36,672 nucleotides of DNA from Lentilactobacillus rapi DSM 19907 = JCM 15042 (GTDB lineage Bacteria > Bacillota > Bacilli > Lactobacillales > Lactobacillaceae): positions 1 to 36,672 of the forward strand of contig NZ_AZEI01000025.1 of NCBI RefSeq assembly GCF_001436255.1, written 5' to 3'. Both the position numbers and the translations under genes were made by a program. Of the stretch, positions 7,465 through 16,032 are shown one piece after another (position 1 is the stretch's first letter; each line of letters starts with the position of its first letter). The notes under the pieces are model-generated. The model made no database searches and was not told where the DNA came from. It was given only the letters and a program-made list of their open reading frames with translations.

Positions 7465-8292
7465 ATGAGAGCAAAGCAGCAGGAAATTATTAATGCTTTA
7501 AAAGTCAAACCGGAAATTGATCCAAACGAGGAAATTCGGCGCAGCGTCGAATTCTTGAAGAGTTATCTTCGCAAGTTTTCCTTTTTAAAATCCTTGGTAC
7601 TCGGCATCTCCGGTGGGCAGGATTCGACGTTAGCGGGGAAATTGTCCCAAATGGCGATCAGTGAACTGCGTGACGAAACTGGTGATAACAGTTATCAATT
7701 TATTGCCGTCCGGCTCCCTTATGGCGTTCAAGCAGATGAATCTGATGCCCTTGAAGCGATCAAATTTATGAATGCCGACAAGGTTTTTCGGGTTGATATT
7801 CAATCCGCTGTGGATGCAGCCACAGAATCTGTTGAGGCAAATGGCATTCAAATTAGCGATTTTAATAAAGGCAATATCAAGGCTCGTCAACGGATGATTG
7901 CGCAATATGCAATTGCGGGTGAGACTAGTGGCGCCGTAGTGGGAACCGATCATGCTGCCGAAGCTGTCACTGGTTTCTACACCAAATTTGGTGACGGGGC
8001 AGCTGATATCACCCCCCTTTGGCGATTAGATAAACGACAGGGCAAACAACTCTTAAATGAACTTGGCGCACCCAAGCATCTCTATGAAAAGACACCGACT
8101 GCTGATCTCGAAGATAACCGGCCGGCATTGCCTGATGAAGTTGCTTTGGGAGTGACCTACCAGGATATTGATGCCTACCTAGAAGGTAAAAACATTTCTG
8201 AAAAAGCTGCCGAGACCATTGAAGGCTGGTATAACAAGACTGAACACAAGCGTCACACACCAATTAATGTCTATGATACGTTTTGGAAGTAA
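7465..8292 (+). CDS. nadE: NH3-dependent NAD+ synthetase
   Basis: 275 aa, the length of the ammonia-dependent type without a glutaminase domain. It amidates deamido-NAD to NAD using ATP and ammonia. The PP-loop SGGQDST is at residues 49-55, with [19 protein letters not shown] and [17 protein letters not shown] as family blocks. The start is ATG 7465 because GAGGG at 7454-7458 is six bases away; an ATG at 7459 abuts it. It is the second gene of the pncB-nadE operon, which supplies NAD from nicotinate. Confidence 0.95.
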   Translation: MRAKQQEIINALKVKPEIDPNEEIRRSVEFLKSYLRKFSFLKSLVLGISGGQDSTLAGKLSQMAISELRDETGDNSYQFIAVRLPYGVQADESDALEAIKFMNADKVFRVDIQSAVDAATESVEANGIQISDFNKGNIKARQRMIAQYAIAGETSGAVVGTDHAAEAVTGFYTKFGDGAADITPLWRLDKRQGKQLLNELGAPKHLYEKTPTADLEDNRPALPDEVALGVTYQDIDAYLEGKNISEKAAETIEGWYNKTEHKRHTPINVYDTFWK

Positions 8293-8299
8293 TTAAAGA

Positions 8300-8328
8300 G
8301 TGACATTTTATTAGTGATTATGTATAAT
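8300..8328 (+). promoter_or_regulatory. Promoter of the cation-ATPase leader
   Basis: GTGACA (8300-8305) and TATAAT (8323-8328) are separated by 17 nt, with TG one base before the -10. It starts transcription just upstream of the riboswitch. Confidence 0.8.
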
Positions 8329-8334
8329 AATGAT

Positions 8335-8432
8335 AAATAAAGGGAGTAACCAGCAGCGGTATGTTGTGATTATCTCGTCAACGTGAAATATTCGTATTTC
8401 CGGGATAACTCTTAAATGGTGAGACTTGTGGA
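8335..8432 (+). promoter_or_regulatory. yybP-ykoY family (Mn2+) riboswitch
   Basis: Visible elements are AAAGGGAGTAACC at the 5' side, CTCGTCAACGTGAAAT in the middle arm, a TTATCTCG/CGGGATAA helix capped by GAAATA-TTCG-TATTTC, and GGTGAGAC at the 3' side. This order matches the yybP-ykoY motif, known to bind Mn2+ and to precede P-type ATPases in lactic acid bacteria. The closing P1 helix is weak by eye, and GGGAG replaces the more usual GGGGAG. An overlapping terminator follows. Family assignment is by recognition only. Confidence 0.75.
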
Positions 8433-8472
8433 TTCTTCATGTGAAGAAGTCTGCAGGTCTCTTTCTTTTTTA
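8421..8472 (+). terminator. Riboswitch-controlled terminator before the ATPase
   Basis: GAGACTTGTGGATTCTTC pairs with GAAGAAGTCTGCAGGTCTC around ATGT, followed by TTTCTTTTTT. The 5' strand overlaps GGTGAGAC, the 3' boundary of the aptamer, so ligand binding should prevent termination. Confidence 0.8.
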
Positions 8473-8705
8473 AGACATGCCACCCGTTACAGTCAGCGTC
8501 CAAGCATTCATTCGAGGCATTGGGGGATTAGAGCTGGTTTGATGCATCATTCGTTGCTCGTTACTCACTTGAATTTAGGACAGTCCATCCAAGCAGAAGT
8601 TCGCCCATCAGTCCCTCACATATTTCTTTTCTAAAAATGGATATGCGAGGGAGCTCATGTTCAACTTCTCAATGCTCGGCTGGGCTCACTCAGAGGAGGA
8701 AGTTA
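8473..8705 (+). other. Long leader between riboswitch terminator and ATPase start
   Basis: About 230 nt with no supportable gene. One hairpin is clear: CCCTCACATAT (8616-8626) with ATATGCGAGGG (8642-8652), one mismatch. An ORF crossing 8416-8634 overlaps the terminator and has no credible start. No promoter is obvious here. Confidence 0.4.
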
Positions 8706-11375
8706 ATGACACAGGAGAAAAAAATGAGTTATCAGCGATCTGTTGCCGACATCATGCAACAAATGAAGTCCGATCCAAATGGGCTGACGACGAGCATGGT
8801 GGAAGAACGTCGCCAGCAATTCGGTCCCAACAAGTTGACTGCCAAGCGGCGAACCACGCTACTGGAGAAATTTATTGCCCAGTTTAAAGATCTGATGATT
8901 ATCATCTTGATTGTCGCGGCCATTATTGCCGGGATTGCCGGTGAACACGTCGATGCCATTATTATTCTGGCAGTTGTGATTCTCAATGCGATCTTTGGGG
9001 TTTTCCAAGAATCCAAAGCAGAAAATGCAATCGATTCGCTTAAACAGATGTCAGCACCAATGGCAACGGTTCTGAGAAATGGTGAGTCGATCTCAATTAA
9101 AAGTGAAGAGATTGTCCCTGGAGACATTGTTTTACTGGAAGCAGGGGATGTTGTCCCGGCTGACTTGCGGTTGACTGAGGCTAACTCGCTCAAAATCGAA
9201 GAGGCTGCGTTAACGGGCGAATCCGTCCCCGTTAATAAGCAGGTCGAAACGATTTCGGAGGACGACTTACCTTTAGGAGATCGCAAAAATCTCGGCTTCA
9301 TGAACAGTAATGTTACGTCTGGACGCGGTGTTGGGGTTGTGATCGGGACTGGAATGAATACCGAAGTTGGTAAAATTGCCCACATGCTTAACACCACTGA
9401 AGAGTCAACGACCCCACTTCAGGACAATTTGAAGTCCCTTGGAAAAATGCTGACGATTTTGATTTTGGTGATTGCCGTCATTGTGTTTGGCATGGGAATG
9501 CTCCGCGGCCAAGAGAGCTTGATTAACATGCTGTTAACGGCGATTTCATTGGCCGTTGCCGCAATTCCCGAAGGCTTACCCGCAATTGTGACGGTCACCT
9601 TGGCTCTTGGTACTCAGCAGATGGCCAAACATCGGGCATTGATCCGAAAGCTGCCGGCAGTCGAAACCCTTGGGAGTACGGATATTATTTGTTCTGATAA
9701 AACGGGAACGTTGACGCAAAACAAAATGACCGTTGAAAAAGTTTTCCTGAATGAAAAATTGGCCGATTCTGCTGATACCCAACTGGATTTATCTGACCAG
9801 CTTGCCCAAATCATGGTACTGAATAACGATACCAAGTTCCAAGAAGATCAATTGGCCGGTGATCCAACTGAGACGGCGCTTGTGTCCTTTTATTTGAACA
9901 AAGATCAACCTGTTCAAGATTTTGTTAACCAACACAAACGGTTGGCCGAGATCCCATTTGATTCAGAACGAAAACTCATGTCGACCTTTAACCAAATGGA
10001 TAACGGTCAGATCATGATGACGATGAAAGGGGCCCCTGACCAGTTACTACAACGCGTCACAAAGATTAAAGATGGTGAGCAAATTCGAGACATCACTGAT
10101 GGGGATAAGAAACTCATCAGTGATACCAATCACAGTCTGGCAACCCAAGCACTCCGAGTTCTTGCGTTTGCGTACCGAATGGTTGACTCAGTTCCCACTG
10201 ACCTGACGAGTGACGCTCAAGAGCGTGACATGACCTTTGTCGGCTTGATCGGCATGATTGATCCCGAACGACCGGAAGTGGCTCAGGCGGTTGCTGAAGC
10301 CAAATCAGCAGGGATCAAATCCGTGATGATCACTGGGGACCACCAAGACACTGCCCAAGCAATTGCGAAGCGGCTGGGAATTATTGGTCACGGAGATTCA
10401 CAGGACACAGATCAAGTGATTAACGGTGCTCAATTAGATGAAATGTCTGATTCCCAATTCGATGACGCCGTTGGCAATATTGCCGTTTATGCTCGAGTTG
10501 CTCCAGAGCACAAGGTTCGAATTGTGAAAGCTTGGCAGAAAAAAGGGAAGGTCGTTGCCATGACTGGTGATGGCGTGAACGATGCGCCCGCCCTCAAGAC
10601 TGCCGACATCGGTGTTGGCATGGGAATTACTGGGACTGAAGTGTCTAAAGAAGCCAGCGATATGGTTTTGGCCGACGATAACTTTGCCACGATTGTAACG
10701 GCCGTTCGAGCTGGCCGAAAAGTATTCTCAAACATTCAAAAATCACTACAATACCTATTGTCAGCGAACTTAGGAGAAGTTTTAACTTTGTTTGTGATGA
10801 CAATGATGGGCTGGGAAATTTTGGCACCTGTCCAAATTTTGTGGATTAACTTAGTAACCGATACGTTCCCAGCGATTGCATTGGGCGTTGAACCCGCCGA
10901 GCCGGGAATTATGAAACGAAAGCCCCGGGGTAGGTCGTCCAACTTCCTTTCTGGTGGGATCATGAGTAATATCATGTATCAGGGATTCTTTGAAGGCTTC
11001 ATTACGTTAGCAGTTTATGCCTTCGCGATTATCAATCCGGTGCACTCATCAGATGCGTTGGTTCACGCAGATGCCTTGACGATGGCTTATGCCACTTTGG
11101 GATTAATCCAGCTTTTCCATGCGTTTAACTCAAAGACCATTCATCAATCGATCTTTAGGGTGGGGCTGTTCAGAAATAAATTCTTTAACTGGGCATTGTT
11201 GGGATCGACCATTCTGCTAATTGCCACAATTGCAGTTCCTGGTTTCAACGAAATGTTCCATGTGTCTAATTTGATGGCTTCACAATGGGTCGTGGTGGTA
11301 TTTGGTGGCTTTATGATCGTTGTGATCACAGAAGTAGTAAAATACATTCAGAGACACTTTTTCCACAAACAATAA
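8706..11375 (+). CDS. P-type cation-transporting ATPase (PII type; likely Mn2+/Ca2+ export)
   Basis: 889 aa, full length for a PII ATPase with ten membrane helices. Order seen: N-terminal cation ATPase domain, TGES (170-173, actuator), PEGLPA (from 288, helix M4), the phosphorylation site DKTGTLTQ with Asp331, and TGDGVNDAP (620-628). Ion-site residues equivalent to SERCA are present: Glu289, Asn688 and Glu691 in SANLGE, and Asn715 and Asp719 in NLVTD. The start is ATG 8706 after GAGGAGGAAG; a second ATG at M8 also has GGAG. The Mn2+-type riboswitch upstream suggests manganese efflux, as for lactococcal YoaB. Calcium transport remains possible. Confidence 0.92.
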   Translation: MTQEKKMSYQRSVADIMQQMKSDPNGLTTSMVEERRQQFGPNKLTAKRRTTLLEKFIAQFKDLMIIILIVAAIIAGIAGEHVDAIIILAVVILNAIFGVFQESKAENAIDSLKQMSAPMATVLRNGESISIKSEEIVPGDIVLLEAGDVVPADLRLTEANSLKIEEAALTGESVPVNKQVETISEDDLPLGDRKNLGFMNSNVTSGRGVGVVIGTGMNTEVGKIAHMLNTTEESTTPLQDNLKSLGKMLTILILVIAVIVFGMGMLRGQESLINMLLTAISLAVAAIPEGLPAIVTVTLALGTQQMAKHRALIRKLPAVETLGSTDIICSDKTGTLTQNKMTVEKVFLNEKLADSADTQLDLSDQLAQIMVLNNDTKFQEDQLAGDPTETALVSFYLNKDQPVQDFVNQHKRLAEIPFDSERKLMSTFNQMDNGQIMMTMKGAPDQLLQRVTKIKDGEQIRDITDGDKKLISDTNHSLATQALRVLAFAYRMVDSVPTDLTSDAQERDMTFVGLIGMIDPERPEVAQAVAEAKSAGIKSVMITGDHQDTAQAIAKRLGIIGHGDSQDTDQVINGAQLDEMSDSQFDDAVGNIAVYARVAPEHKVRIVKAWQKKGKVVAMTGDGVNDAPALKTADIGVGMGITGTEVSKEASDMVLADDNFATIVTAVRAGRKVFSNIQKSLQYLLSANLGEVLTLFVMTMMGWEILAPVQILWINLVTDTFPAIALGVEPAEPGIMKRKPRGRSSNFLSGGIMSNIMYQGFFEGFITLAVYAFAIINPVHSSDALVHADALTMAYATLGLIQLFHAFNSKTIHQSIFRVGLFRNKFFNWALLGSTILLIATIAVPGFNEMFHVSNLMASQWVVVVFGGFMIVVITEVVKYIQRHFFHKQ

Positions 11376-11394
11376 AAATGGGGGTAATGATAGT

Positions 11395-11826
11395 TTGAAA
11401 CCACAAGATATGCAACGTTATGCAAAGGTCGTATCGGATGTGATTGATTCAACATCCGCAAATGGTACGGACCTCAATGATGATTTTGAAATGTTACGAA
11501 AGGCAATTGATGCCAATACCGTTTCAGAATTGTCAACGGATGAATTAACAAGAATTAAGGCCCATTTCCAGTCAGGAACTGACAAATACAAGGAAAATGT
11601 CAATAAGCTTCAACAGGCACCGGTGCCCGTCAAGGTCTTGGGTAAACATAAGATGTTGGTTCGTCATTACGAGGACTATACCAACGCTTGCCAAGCAATG
11701 ACCGACAGTATTGATCCGGATGCCGCGGCAATTAATGTGGATCAGTTCAATAAGTCGGAAAAGGATCAAGAGGGTAGCATTGCGAAGGTTTCCAGTGTGA
11801 CGACGAGAATTATGGGTGGCATGTAA
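11395..11826 (+). CDS. Small unknown protein downstream of the cation ATPase
   Basis: 143 aa, soluble, no signal peptide, cysteine-free and predicted mostly alpha-helical. I do not recognise a family. It starts with TTG 11395, ten bases after GGGGG; an in-frame ATG at 11410 is an alternative. It follows the ATPase stop after 19 nt with no terminator, so co-transcription under the Mn2+-type leader is likely. Features are an acidic first half and a conserved-looking PVPVKVLGKHKMLVRHYEDY segment near residues 75-95. A role linked to metal export or stress is only a guess from position. Confidence 0.75.
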   Translation: MKPQDMQRYAKVVSDVIDSTSANGTDLNDDFEMLRKAIDANTVSELSTDELTRIKAHFQSGTDKYKENVNKLQQAPVPVKVLGKHKMLVRHYEDYTNACQAMTDSIDPDAAAINVDQFNKSEKDQEGSIAKVSSVTTRIMGGM

Positions 11827-11872
11827 GTAACCGACAGCGACTGTTTCAGATCTAAAAAAAGGGAACGCTAGC

Positions 11873-12040
11873 CGGCAAATTGTTTAAAATGCAACTTGGC
11901 TTTCCCTGATTATATTGATAAAACTTGCGACAAAAGGCTGATCCCGGCCATTTAAGCAAAACAAGCAGTGCATCCAAAAATAGGTGCACTGCTTGTTTTG
12001 CGTAAATTCTGGGATCAAATTGCGGCTCGTCTCAATCTTT
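11873..12040 (+). repeat. Dispersed intergenic hairpin repeat, copy 1 (forward)
   Basis: The left arm starts GGCAAATTGTTTAAAATGCA and runs through ACTTGGCTTT and GGCTGATCCCGGCCATTTAAG. A 23-bp stem (about 11950-12006, one mismatch) follows, then the right arm GGGATCAAA...CGTCTCAATC. The left arm matches copy 3 (22214-22398, opposite strand) at most positions over about 85 nt. It lies between the 143-aa gene and tex, and the hairpin could also end transcription. Confidence 0.85.
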
Positions 12041-12115
12041 CTTCTGCCCAATAATTTTTCTCGCTGACTGAACATGATATAATTAACCGTGACATTATTT
12101 GATGAGGTGGAATAA

Positions 12116-14281
12116 ATGACTGATACACTTGCCGAAAAGATTCGGCATGATTTACCCAAATTACGAATCAAACAAATTTCTGAAACACTGAAAATGTTCG
12201 ATGAAGGCGACACGGTTCCCTTTATTGCCCGGTATCGAAAAGAGCGAACCGGCAACTTGGATGAAGTTGAAATTCGAGATATTGAAGCGGCCGCTCACCG
12301 AATTCAGACGTTGGACAAGCGCAAAGCTGAGGTTATCAAAATCATCACCGAGCAGCAAAAGCTGACGCCTCAGCTCGAATCTGAAATCAACGCCGCAACC
12401 GTTCTCCAACAGGTTGAAGACTTATACTTACCATACAAACAAAAGCGGCGGACAAAGGCCACAATTGCCAAAGAGAAGGGCTTACAGCCATTAGCAGATG
12501 CTGCGTTAAAGTTTGCCCCTAATTTGGATAGTCTGGTTGAACAAGCAGTTGATCCAGAAAAAGAACTTCCTGATAAGGATGCTGTATTTGATGGTATCCA
12601 TGAAATTTTGGCTGAAACATTTGGCGACCGAGCCGACTTTCGAAATTGGGTTCGCCAGAATACCAATCAATACGGTGCCCTGGTGACCAAGATCAAAAGA
12701 GGTGCTAAAGAGGCTGACGAAGAAGGGACGTATCAGCAGTACTATGATTTTTCTCAATCCGTCAAATTAATTCCATCATTTAGAACCTTAGCGATCAATC
12801 GTGGTGAAAAGGAAGGCATTTTGTCGGTGAAAATCGACGTAAATGAAACGCCGATTGACTGGCATTTAAAAGCCAATACGGTTGGTAACCAAACTGGTTT
12901 GGCGGCCGAAGTTGTGGAAAGTGCCGTGTTAGACGCCTATTCACGCTTTATTGGTCCCGCAATCGAACGGGAAATTCGTAAAGAGTTGAGTGAAGTTGCC
13001 TACAATCACGCGATCGATATTTTTGGCAAGAATCTTTATAACTTACTCATGCAGGCGCCGTTAAAGGGTAAAGTTGTCATGGGCTTTGATCCGGCTTATC
13101 GGACTGGTTGTAAGCTCGCCGTGGTTGATCAGAATGGGAAGTATCTGGCCAAAACAGTGATTTACCCTCACAAGCCCGCTGGTGAAGCAAAACGAAAAGC
13201 AGCCAAAGGTGAATTCATTGATTTCATCAACCAAAACCACGTTGAAATGATTGCGATTGGTAATGGGACTGCCAGCCGGGAATCAGAGCAGTTCGTTGCC
13301 GACGCCATCAAAGAAATTGAGACGCCGATCTATTACGTCATTGTGAACGAGGCCGGGGCATCCGTTTATTCTGCCAGCAAGGTTGCCAGAGAAGAATTTC
13401 CAGATTTCAGTGTTGAACAACGATCGGCCGTTAGTATTGCCCGCCGCATTCAAGATCCGCTGGCTGAGTTGGTCAAAATTGATCCCCAAGCCATCGGAGT
13501 AGGGCAATATCAACATGATGTGCCTCAAAAACAGCTAGCTGAAAAACTGGATCAAGTGGTTGAAACCGCTGTTAACCGGGTGGGGGTTAATTTAAATACT
13601 GCCAGTCCGGATTTGTTGGTTCATATTTCTGGTTTAACCAAATCAACCGCAAATAATATCGTTAAGTACCGCAATGAGGCCGGCCAATTTAATGATCGCT
13701 CGGATTTGAAGAAGGTAGCCAGATTAGGACCGAAAGCGTTTGAACAGTCCGTCGGCTTCCTGCGCATCATTGATGGGGATAATCCACTTGATAATACGGA
13801 CATTCATCCGGAAAGCTATCCAGCAACCCACCAATTACTCAAGCAATCCAATCTGAGTGCAGCTGATCTTGGCAAACCGGTTGTTGCCCAAAAGCTCAGT
13901 CAAATTGATTTAGACCAAACTGCTCAGTCGCTAGAAATTGGTCGTGAAACGCTGCAGGATATCGTTAAGGGGATTGAGACCCCCGGCCGGGACTTGCGAG
14001 ATGAGATGCCAGCACCGTTACTCAGAAAAGATGTGTTAACAATGGCGGATTTGAAGCCGGGGATGAAGCTACAAGGAACCGTTCGAAACGTGGTTGACTT
14101 TGGCGTATTCGTGGATATTGGAGTTAAACAGGATGGCTTGGTGCATATTTCCAAAATGAGTGATCATTTTGTCAAAGATCCCAGTAAAGTGGCCTCTGTC
14201 GGAGATATTGTGACCGTTTGGATTGACTCGGTAGATGCTGATCGCCACCGGATTCAATTAACGATGGTGGAACCAGAATGA
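12116..14281 (+). CDS. tex: Tex-family RNA-binding transcription accessory protein
   Basis: 721 aa. Order: N-terminal Tex/HTH region with FDEGDTVPFIARYRKERTG, then a YqgF/RNase H-like domain (VMGFDPAYRTGCKLAVVD near residues 320-340). Next are helix-hairpin-helix motifs (VGVNLNTASPDLLVHISGL and GLTKSTANNIVKYR), and a C-terminal S1 domain (GMKLQGTVRNVVDFGVFVDIG...LVHISKMS). Tex binds nucleic acid and affects transcription and stress tolerance; its exact biochemical role is unsettled. An extended -10 (TGATATAAT, ending 12083) lies 33 nt before the ATG, and GAGGTGG is the ribosome binding site. It is followed directly by the broken sprT. Confidence 0.95.
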   Translation: MTDTLAEKIRHDLPKLRIKQISETLKMFDEGDTVPFIARYRKERTGNLDEVEIRDIEAAAHRIQTLDKRKAEVIKIITEQQKLTPQLESEINAATVLQQVEDLYLPYKQKRRTKATIAKEKGLQPLADAALKFAPNLDSLVEQAVDPEKELPDKDAVFDGIHEILAETFGDRADFRNWVRQNTNQYGALVTKIKRGAKEADEEGTYQQYYDFSQSVKLIPSFRTLAINRGEKEGILSVKIDVNETPIDWHLKANTVGNQTGLAAEVVESAVLDAYSRFIGPAIEREIRKELSEVAYNHAIDIFGKNLYNLLMQAPLKGKVVMGFDPAYRTGCKLAVVDQNGKYLAKTVIYPHKPAGEAKRKAAKGEFIDFINQNHVEMIAIGNGTASRESEQFVADAIKEIETPIYYVIVNEAGASVYSASKVAREEFPDFSVEQRSAVSIARRIQDPLAELVKIDPQAIGVGQYQHDVPQKQLAEKLDQVVETAVNRVGVNLNTASPDLLVHISGLTKSTANNIVKYRNEAGQFNDRSDLKKVARLGPKAFEQSVGFLRIIDGDNPLDNTDIHPESYPATHQLLKQSNLSAADLGKPVVAQKLSQIDLDQTAQSLEIGRETLQDIVKGIETPGRDLRDEMPAPLLRKDVLTMADLKPGMKLQGTVRNVVDFGVFVDIGVKQDGLVHISKMSDHFVKDPSKVASVGDIVTVWIDSVDADRHRIQLTMVEPE

Positions 14282-14300
14282 GGACAGAAGAGATATGCTA

Positions 14301-14771
14301 ATGACAAATACTGAATTATAACACTTAGTCGAACAAGTATCGATCCAATTTTTTTCCAGACCCTTCACGCATCGGGCCTACTTTAATCCCAGATTGCGGA
14401 CAACTGGTGGCCGTTATCATTTAGACAGTCACGACATTGATATCAATCCTAAGATGGACGATGGCCACTCTCATGACATTTTAATTGGCATTATCAAACA
14501 TGAGTTGTGCCATTATCATCTCAATCTCGCCGGATTCAGCGGTCGGCATAATACCCCTGAGTTTAAACAATTGTTACAGGCAGTTGGTGGATCCAGATAT
14601 GCACCACGAATTGAATCAACTACGCCTTCATTTCATGTTAAATATCTTTATCGGTGCACGCACTGTGGTCTGGAGTATCATAGGAAACGAAGGATCAATG
14701 TTTCGAAGTATGTCTGTGGTCGATGCCACAGCAGATTAACGTTAATCAATATCGGTCTCGAGAAACAATAG
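14301..14771 (+). pseudogene. sprT: SprT-like zinc metalloprotein, interrupted by an early stop codon
   Basis: Translating from ATG 14301 gives MTNTEL, then TAA at 14319-14321, then an uninterrupted continuation HLVEQVSIQFFSRPFTHRAY that fits the family N-terminus. The rest contains GGRYHLDSHDIDINPKM, the metalloprotease-like HELCHYHL motif and a zinc ribbon (CTHC...CGRC). Without the stop it would be 156 aa, a normal SprT-family length. No ATG, GTG or TTG occurs in frame after the stop until TTG 14394, which has no ribosome binding site and would lose about 31 residues. The stop is seen directly; a sequencing error is possible. Confidence 0.75.
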
Positions 14772-14798
14772 ATCATTGATAACGAAAGGAGTTTGACA

Positions 14799-15677
14799 AT
14801 GGCAAAACTAATTATTCGCGTTCCGGCGACTTCAGCCAACGTAGGTTCTGGATTTGATTCTGTTGGGGTTGCCCTTCATTTGTATTACACGGTAATTGTT
14901 GAAGAAAAAACCGATAAGTGGAAGGTTAATCATGCCCTGGGAGCTGATGTTCCAACCGATGAGCACAATTTAATCGTCCAGACAATTCTCAAAGTGGATC
15001 CAGACATTCATCCAAGACAGCTGACGGTTATCTCGGATGTTCCGATTGCCCATGGGCTTGGTTCGAGTACAACGGCCGTGGTGGCTGGGATCAAGATTGC
15101 CAATGTCTTAGGTGATTTGGATCTGTCGGTAGCAGATCAAATTAACCTTGGTTCTCGATTTGAAGGGCATTCAGAAAATGTTGCTTCCGCATTGTTGGGC
15201 CAGCTGACCGTCTCAACTTTCGATGGCCAACAAGCCGTTGCAACCCGGATTGAATTACCTGATGTGTACGCTTTGATGTATATTCGTCCTGATGGGATTA
15301 GTGAAGCGGAAAGCCGCAAAAAATTGCCTAAGACAATCAGCTTTGAAAAGGCGATTCATGCCAGCAGCAAAGAAAATGTTTTTGTTGCCCTTGCAGCTCA
15401 AGGTAAGTGGGATGAAGCGGTTAAATTAATCGAAGGGGACCAAATCCATGAGCCGGCTAGAAGAGAACTCGTACCAGAGATGGATACCATTTTGGAAACG
15501 GCGCATAAGCTCAATATTTACGGTACTTATTTGAGTGGTGCTGGACCAACTGTTTCAACTTTGGGAAAACAAGCGGCATTGACTGAACTCAGGATTGAAT
15601 TGCAACAAAAAAATATGAATGGTAGTTTACGACTGTTACAAATAGACCAAGAGGGCGCAACGGTTCGCGGCGAATAA
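14799..15677 (+). CDS. thrB: Homoserine kinase
   Basis: 292 aa, GHMP kinase superfamily. It phosphorylates L-homoserine with ATP in the threonine pathway. The N-terminal VPATSANVGSGFDSVGVAL and the ATP-binding loop PIAHGLGSSTTAVVAG (near residues 84-99) are diagnostic. The C-terminal YLSGAGPTVSTL is the third GHMP motif. The ATG at 14799 follows AAAGGAG; an upstream TTG at 14793 is too close to it. No hom or thrC is adjacent. The gene is followed by its own stop and the tRNA-Leu promoter. Confidence 0.93.
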   Translation: MAKLIIRVPATSANVGSGFDSVGVALHLYYTVIVEEKTDKWKVNHALGADVPTDEHNLIVQTILKVDPDIHPRQLTVISDVPIAHGLGSSTTAVVAGIKIANVLGDLDLSVADQINLGSRFEGHSENVASALLGQLTVSTFDGQQAVATRIELPDVYALMYIRPDGISEAESRKKLPKTISFEKAIHASSKENVFVALAAQGKWDEAVKLIEGDQIHEPARRELVPEMDTILETAHKLNIYGTYLSGAGPTVSTLGKQAALTELRIELQQKNMNGSLRLLQIDQEGATVRGE

Positions 15678-15686
15678 AAAAAGTAT

Positions 15687-15715
15687 TTGTCATGACTGCT
15701 AATTTCTGCTATAAT
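15687..15715 (+). promoter_or_regulatory. Promoter of tRNA-Leu
   Basis: TTGTCA (15687-15692) and TATAAT (15710-15715) with 17 nt between, ending 13 nt before the mature tRNA. Confidence 0.85.
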
Positions 15716-15728
15716 TTTATCTGTTGAT

Positions 15729-15814
15729 GCGGCCATGGCGGAATTGGCAGACGCGCAAGATTAAGGATCTTGTCGAGAATTATCTCGGTGGAAGTTCGAA
15801 TCTTCTTGGCCGCA
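15729..15814 (+). tRNA. tRNA-Leu (AAG)
   Basis: An 86-nt class II tRNA. The acceptor stem is GCGGCCA/TGGCCGC with discriminator A. The anticodon stem CAAGA/TCTTG closes the seven-base loop TTAAGGA, so the anticodon is AAG. The long variable arm (GTCGAGAATTATCTCGGT) and T-arm are typical of tRNA-Leu. A34 is expected to be deaminated to inosine to read CUN codons. CCA is not encoded. Confidence 0.93.
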
Positions 15815-15819
15815 TTATT

Positions 15820-15864
15820 AAAGTCCGAGTTACTATCATTTTGGTAGTAATTGGGACTTTTTTT
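15820..15864 (+). terminator. Terminator of tRNA-Leu
   Basis: AAAGTCC and TTACTA on the left pair with TAGTAA and GGACTTT on the right, followed by a T-run. Confidence 0.85.
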
Positions 15865-16032
15865 GTTGAGGCATGATTGATGAACACTGTTTGATTGGAC
15901 TGCAGCAAAATTTTGACACTGAAAATGTAGTGGCCCATCGGCTCGCAAAGGCAGTTTGAACAGGGGCTTCATTGAAACTACGCAACAACTTAGCGCCACC
16001 TGATTCACAAATCAATAATTGGAGTTGACTGT

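Noticed and set aside
8416-8634. 72-aa plus-strand ORF upstream of the ATPase
   Set aside because: It begins inside the riboswitch, runs through the terminator and has no ribosome binding site or familiar sequence.
11884-12255. 123-aa minus-strand ORF between the 143-aa gene and tex
   Set aside because: It spans the intergenic repeat and the start of tex on the opposite strand; no start signal or recognisable protein.
15729-15814. tRNA-Leu(TAA) reading
   Set aside because: The five-base anticodon stem places the loop at TTAAGGA, so positions 34-36 are AAG, not TAA.
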